A stretch of DNA of 64,000 bases from positions 1-64,000 of the forward strand of contig CBDCZF010000020.1 in assembly GCA_965224225.1 (NCBI GenBank), given 5' to 3'. This DNA is from CAJQQK01 sp965224225 (GTDB lineage: Bacteria; Pseudomonadota; Alphaproteobacteria; Rhizobiales; Hyphomicrobiaceae). Position numbers and translations under genes: made by a program. The notes under the pieces were generated by a model that did no database searches, had not been told where the DNA came from, and was given only the letters and a program-made list of their open reading frames with translations. Positions 63,070 to 64,000 of this stretch are shown piece after piece (within the stretch, counting starts at the first letter, position 1; each line of letters begins with the position of its first letter).

Positions 63070-64000
63070 GTGACTGGAACGACGAGGGCGATTCTTGCGG
63101 CGGCCATTGGCTCGGCCTTGCTTCTGTCCGCCACCGCCTTCTGGGCGCCGGCCATGGCCCAGACCGCACCTGAAACCACAGTAGCGCCGGAAACCGTGGA
63201 CGGGCAGAACCCTCTACCCCCAGGACGCGAGGCCGAAGGACCGTCTTCGGATGGAGCCGAAGTTCCGCTGGAAGCCGCCGATGCCGGAACCACTCGTCGC
63301 GGGGATGCAATCGAGCAGAAAGAACAGGCAGACGGCAGCCCCGGCGAACCGGTCATAGGTCCATCCAAGACCACGGCCGCACAAGATGCACAGGCTATGC
63401 CCAACGAAGCGAAGCCGGCTGATCGTGATGAACTAGCCAAACGCCCAGAACCCACTCCTGAACCCACTCGTGAACCCACTCCTGAACCACCGCCGCAACC
63501 GGCAGCCGGGCCCGTGCGCCCGCGCCTGATCATCAGCTCCTGGCCCGGTGCCTACGGCGAAGCACAGAGCAGAGCGGTCATCGCCCCCCTGGCTCGTGAT
63601 CTCGACATCGACATCGACCGGCTCGTGCACACGAAAAGTCCGCCAGAGCCGACGAAATTCGATGTCGCAGAACTCGATCAGTCGGCCTTGCTGACGGCGT
63701 GCAAAGCCGGTCGCCTCGCCAGTCTCGATGACATTGTTTCGAGCGATGACCTGGCAGCACATGCAGGCGACGGCGCAGTTGACATCGACGGTGATTTCAT
63801 CGTGCCCGCGCCGTCCAACTGCGGCGTGCCAACCTTCGCATGGTCGTCGCTGTTGCTTGTCAACTCGGATGCGATGAAACAACTCGTGCAGAGACGCCGG
63901 TTCCGGGAGCCGAACCGCCTCCAGCACTTGTTCGACGTCAAGCGCTATCCGGGCAAGCGCGCACTGATCAGGAATCCGAGGCGGCTGTTGGAAATGGCGC
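63070..64000 (+). CDS. PotD-like extracellular solute-binding protein, truncated by window edge
   Basis: The frame opens at a GTG (63070) six bases after AGGGGG and stays open to the window end (310 codons). A signal peptide (AAAIGSALLLSATAFWAPAMA) precedes a disordered acidic, Pro-rich linker of about 110 residues. The linker ends in a short repeat PEPTPEPTREPTPEP encoded by 12-base units at about 63447-63487. The binding domain starts RPRLIISSWPGAYGEAQSRA and continues VPAPSNCGVPTFAWSSLLLV, as in spermidine/putrescine-type binding proteins. Ligand unknown; the long linker is unusual. Confidence 0.75.
   Translation, partial: MTGTTRAILAAAIGSALLLSATAFWAPAMAQTAPETTVAPETVDGQNPLPPGREAEGPSSDGAEVPLEAADAGTTRRGDAIEQKEQADGSPGEPVIGPSKTTAAQDAQAMPNEAKPADRDELAKRPEPTPEPTREPTPEPPPQPAAGPVRPRLIISSWPGAYGEAQSRAVIAPLARDLDIDIDRLVHTKSPPEPTKFDVAELDQSALLTACKAGRLASLDDIVSSDDLAAHAGDGAVDIDGDFIVPAPSNCGVPTFAWSSLLLVNSDAMKQLVQRRRFREPNRLQHLFDVKRYPGKRALIRNPRRLLEMA

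Noticed and set aside
63440..63490. Short tandem repeats that could suggest a CRISPR or VNTR
   Set aside because: The 12-base units lie in frame inside a coding region and encode the PEPT repeat of a stalk; there are no spacers.

Overview
The window looks like alphaproteobacterial chromosome, probably Hyphomicrobiales-like. The main reasons are the carB-greA order with a neighbouring Lrp-family gene and an ELM1-family gene, a GcvT-type FAD methylamine dehydrogenase, a rkp-like PKS/SDR pair beside capsule-export genes, paired SpeD/SpeE, and uniform GC-rich coding sequence from about 3.5 kb onward. The first 3.5 kb differ: they are more AT-rich, carry a sugar ABC permease and two tandem copies of a lipoprotein substrate-binding domain, and read like Chloroflexota or another distant donor. 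They join the rest inside a coding frame near position 3501, so they are either horizontally acquired or an assembly chimera. Nearly every gene from 1 to about 12.3 kb carries single-base frameshifts at short G/C runs, whereas genes further right are almost all intact. This points to poorer consensus quality at the left end rather than mass gene decay.

Layout. 1-3.5 kb: tandem sugar-binding proteins and a permease. 3.5-9.1 kb: a KS-AT polyketide synthase, a short-chain dehydrogenase (RkpA/RkpH-like), a KpsT-type ATPase and a KpsE-type export protein, probably for capsular polysaccharide and its lipid anchor. 9.2-20.4 kb: an MFS carrier, a voltage-gated cation channel with an unusual TLEGW filter, a patatin lipase, an FAH-family enzyme, ArfB, a lactonase-like hydrolase, a cytidylate-kinase-like/BON fusion, TerC, a D-threonine-aldolase-like enzyme, a VOC protein and tRNA-Thr. 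20.7-29.6 kb: a LysR regulator divergent from a seven-gene uptake/catabolic operon. 29.7-37.5 kb: a CPBP protease, ELM1, Lrp, GreA, CarB and a membrane protein. 37.5-47 kb: amino-acid and one-carbon enzymes (GcvT/FAD dehydrogenase, N-acyl-D-amino-acid deacylase, cysteine synthase, PanB-like, RmlD, CitE-like). 47-50 kb: tRNA-Arg, HicAB and SpeED. 50-64 kb: two AsmA-type proteins, a nucleoside carrier, small membrane and acetyltransferase genes, MepA and RlpA for the cell wall, a two-subunit 3-oxoacid CoA-transferase and a PotD-like binding protein that runs off the end.

The most notable object is the family 5 substrate-binding protein at 21725-23359. Its sequence order is circularly permuted: the part that is normally C-terminal comes first, right after the Tat signal, and the normally N-terminal part follows. 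It heads an operon in which an enolase-superfamily enzyme sits between the two permease genes and an FAD amino-acid oxidase closes the run, so the system probably imports and breaks down an unusual amino-acid or peptide derivative.

Four short non-coding inverted-repeat elements (7702-7950, 16975-17240, 32872-33143, 40781-40934) are scattered through the window. At two of them the element edge supplies or contacts the stop codon of the neighbouring gene.
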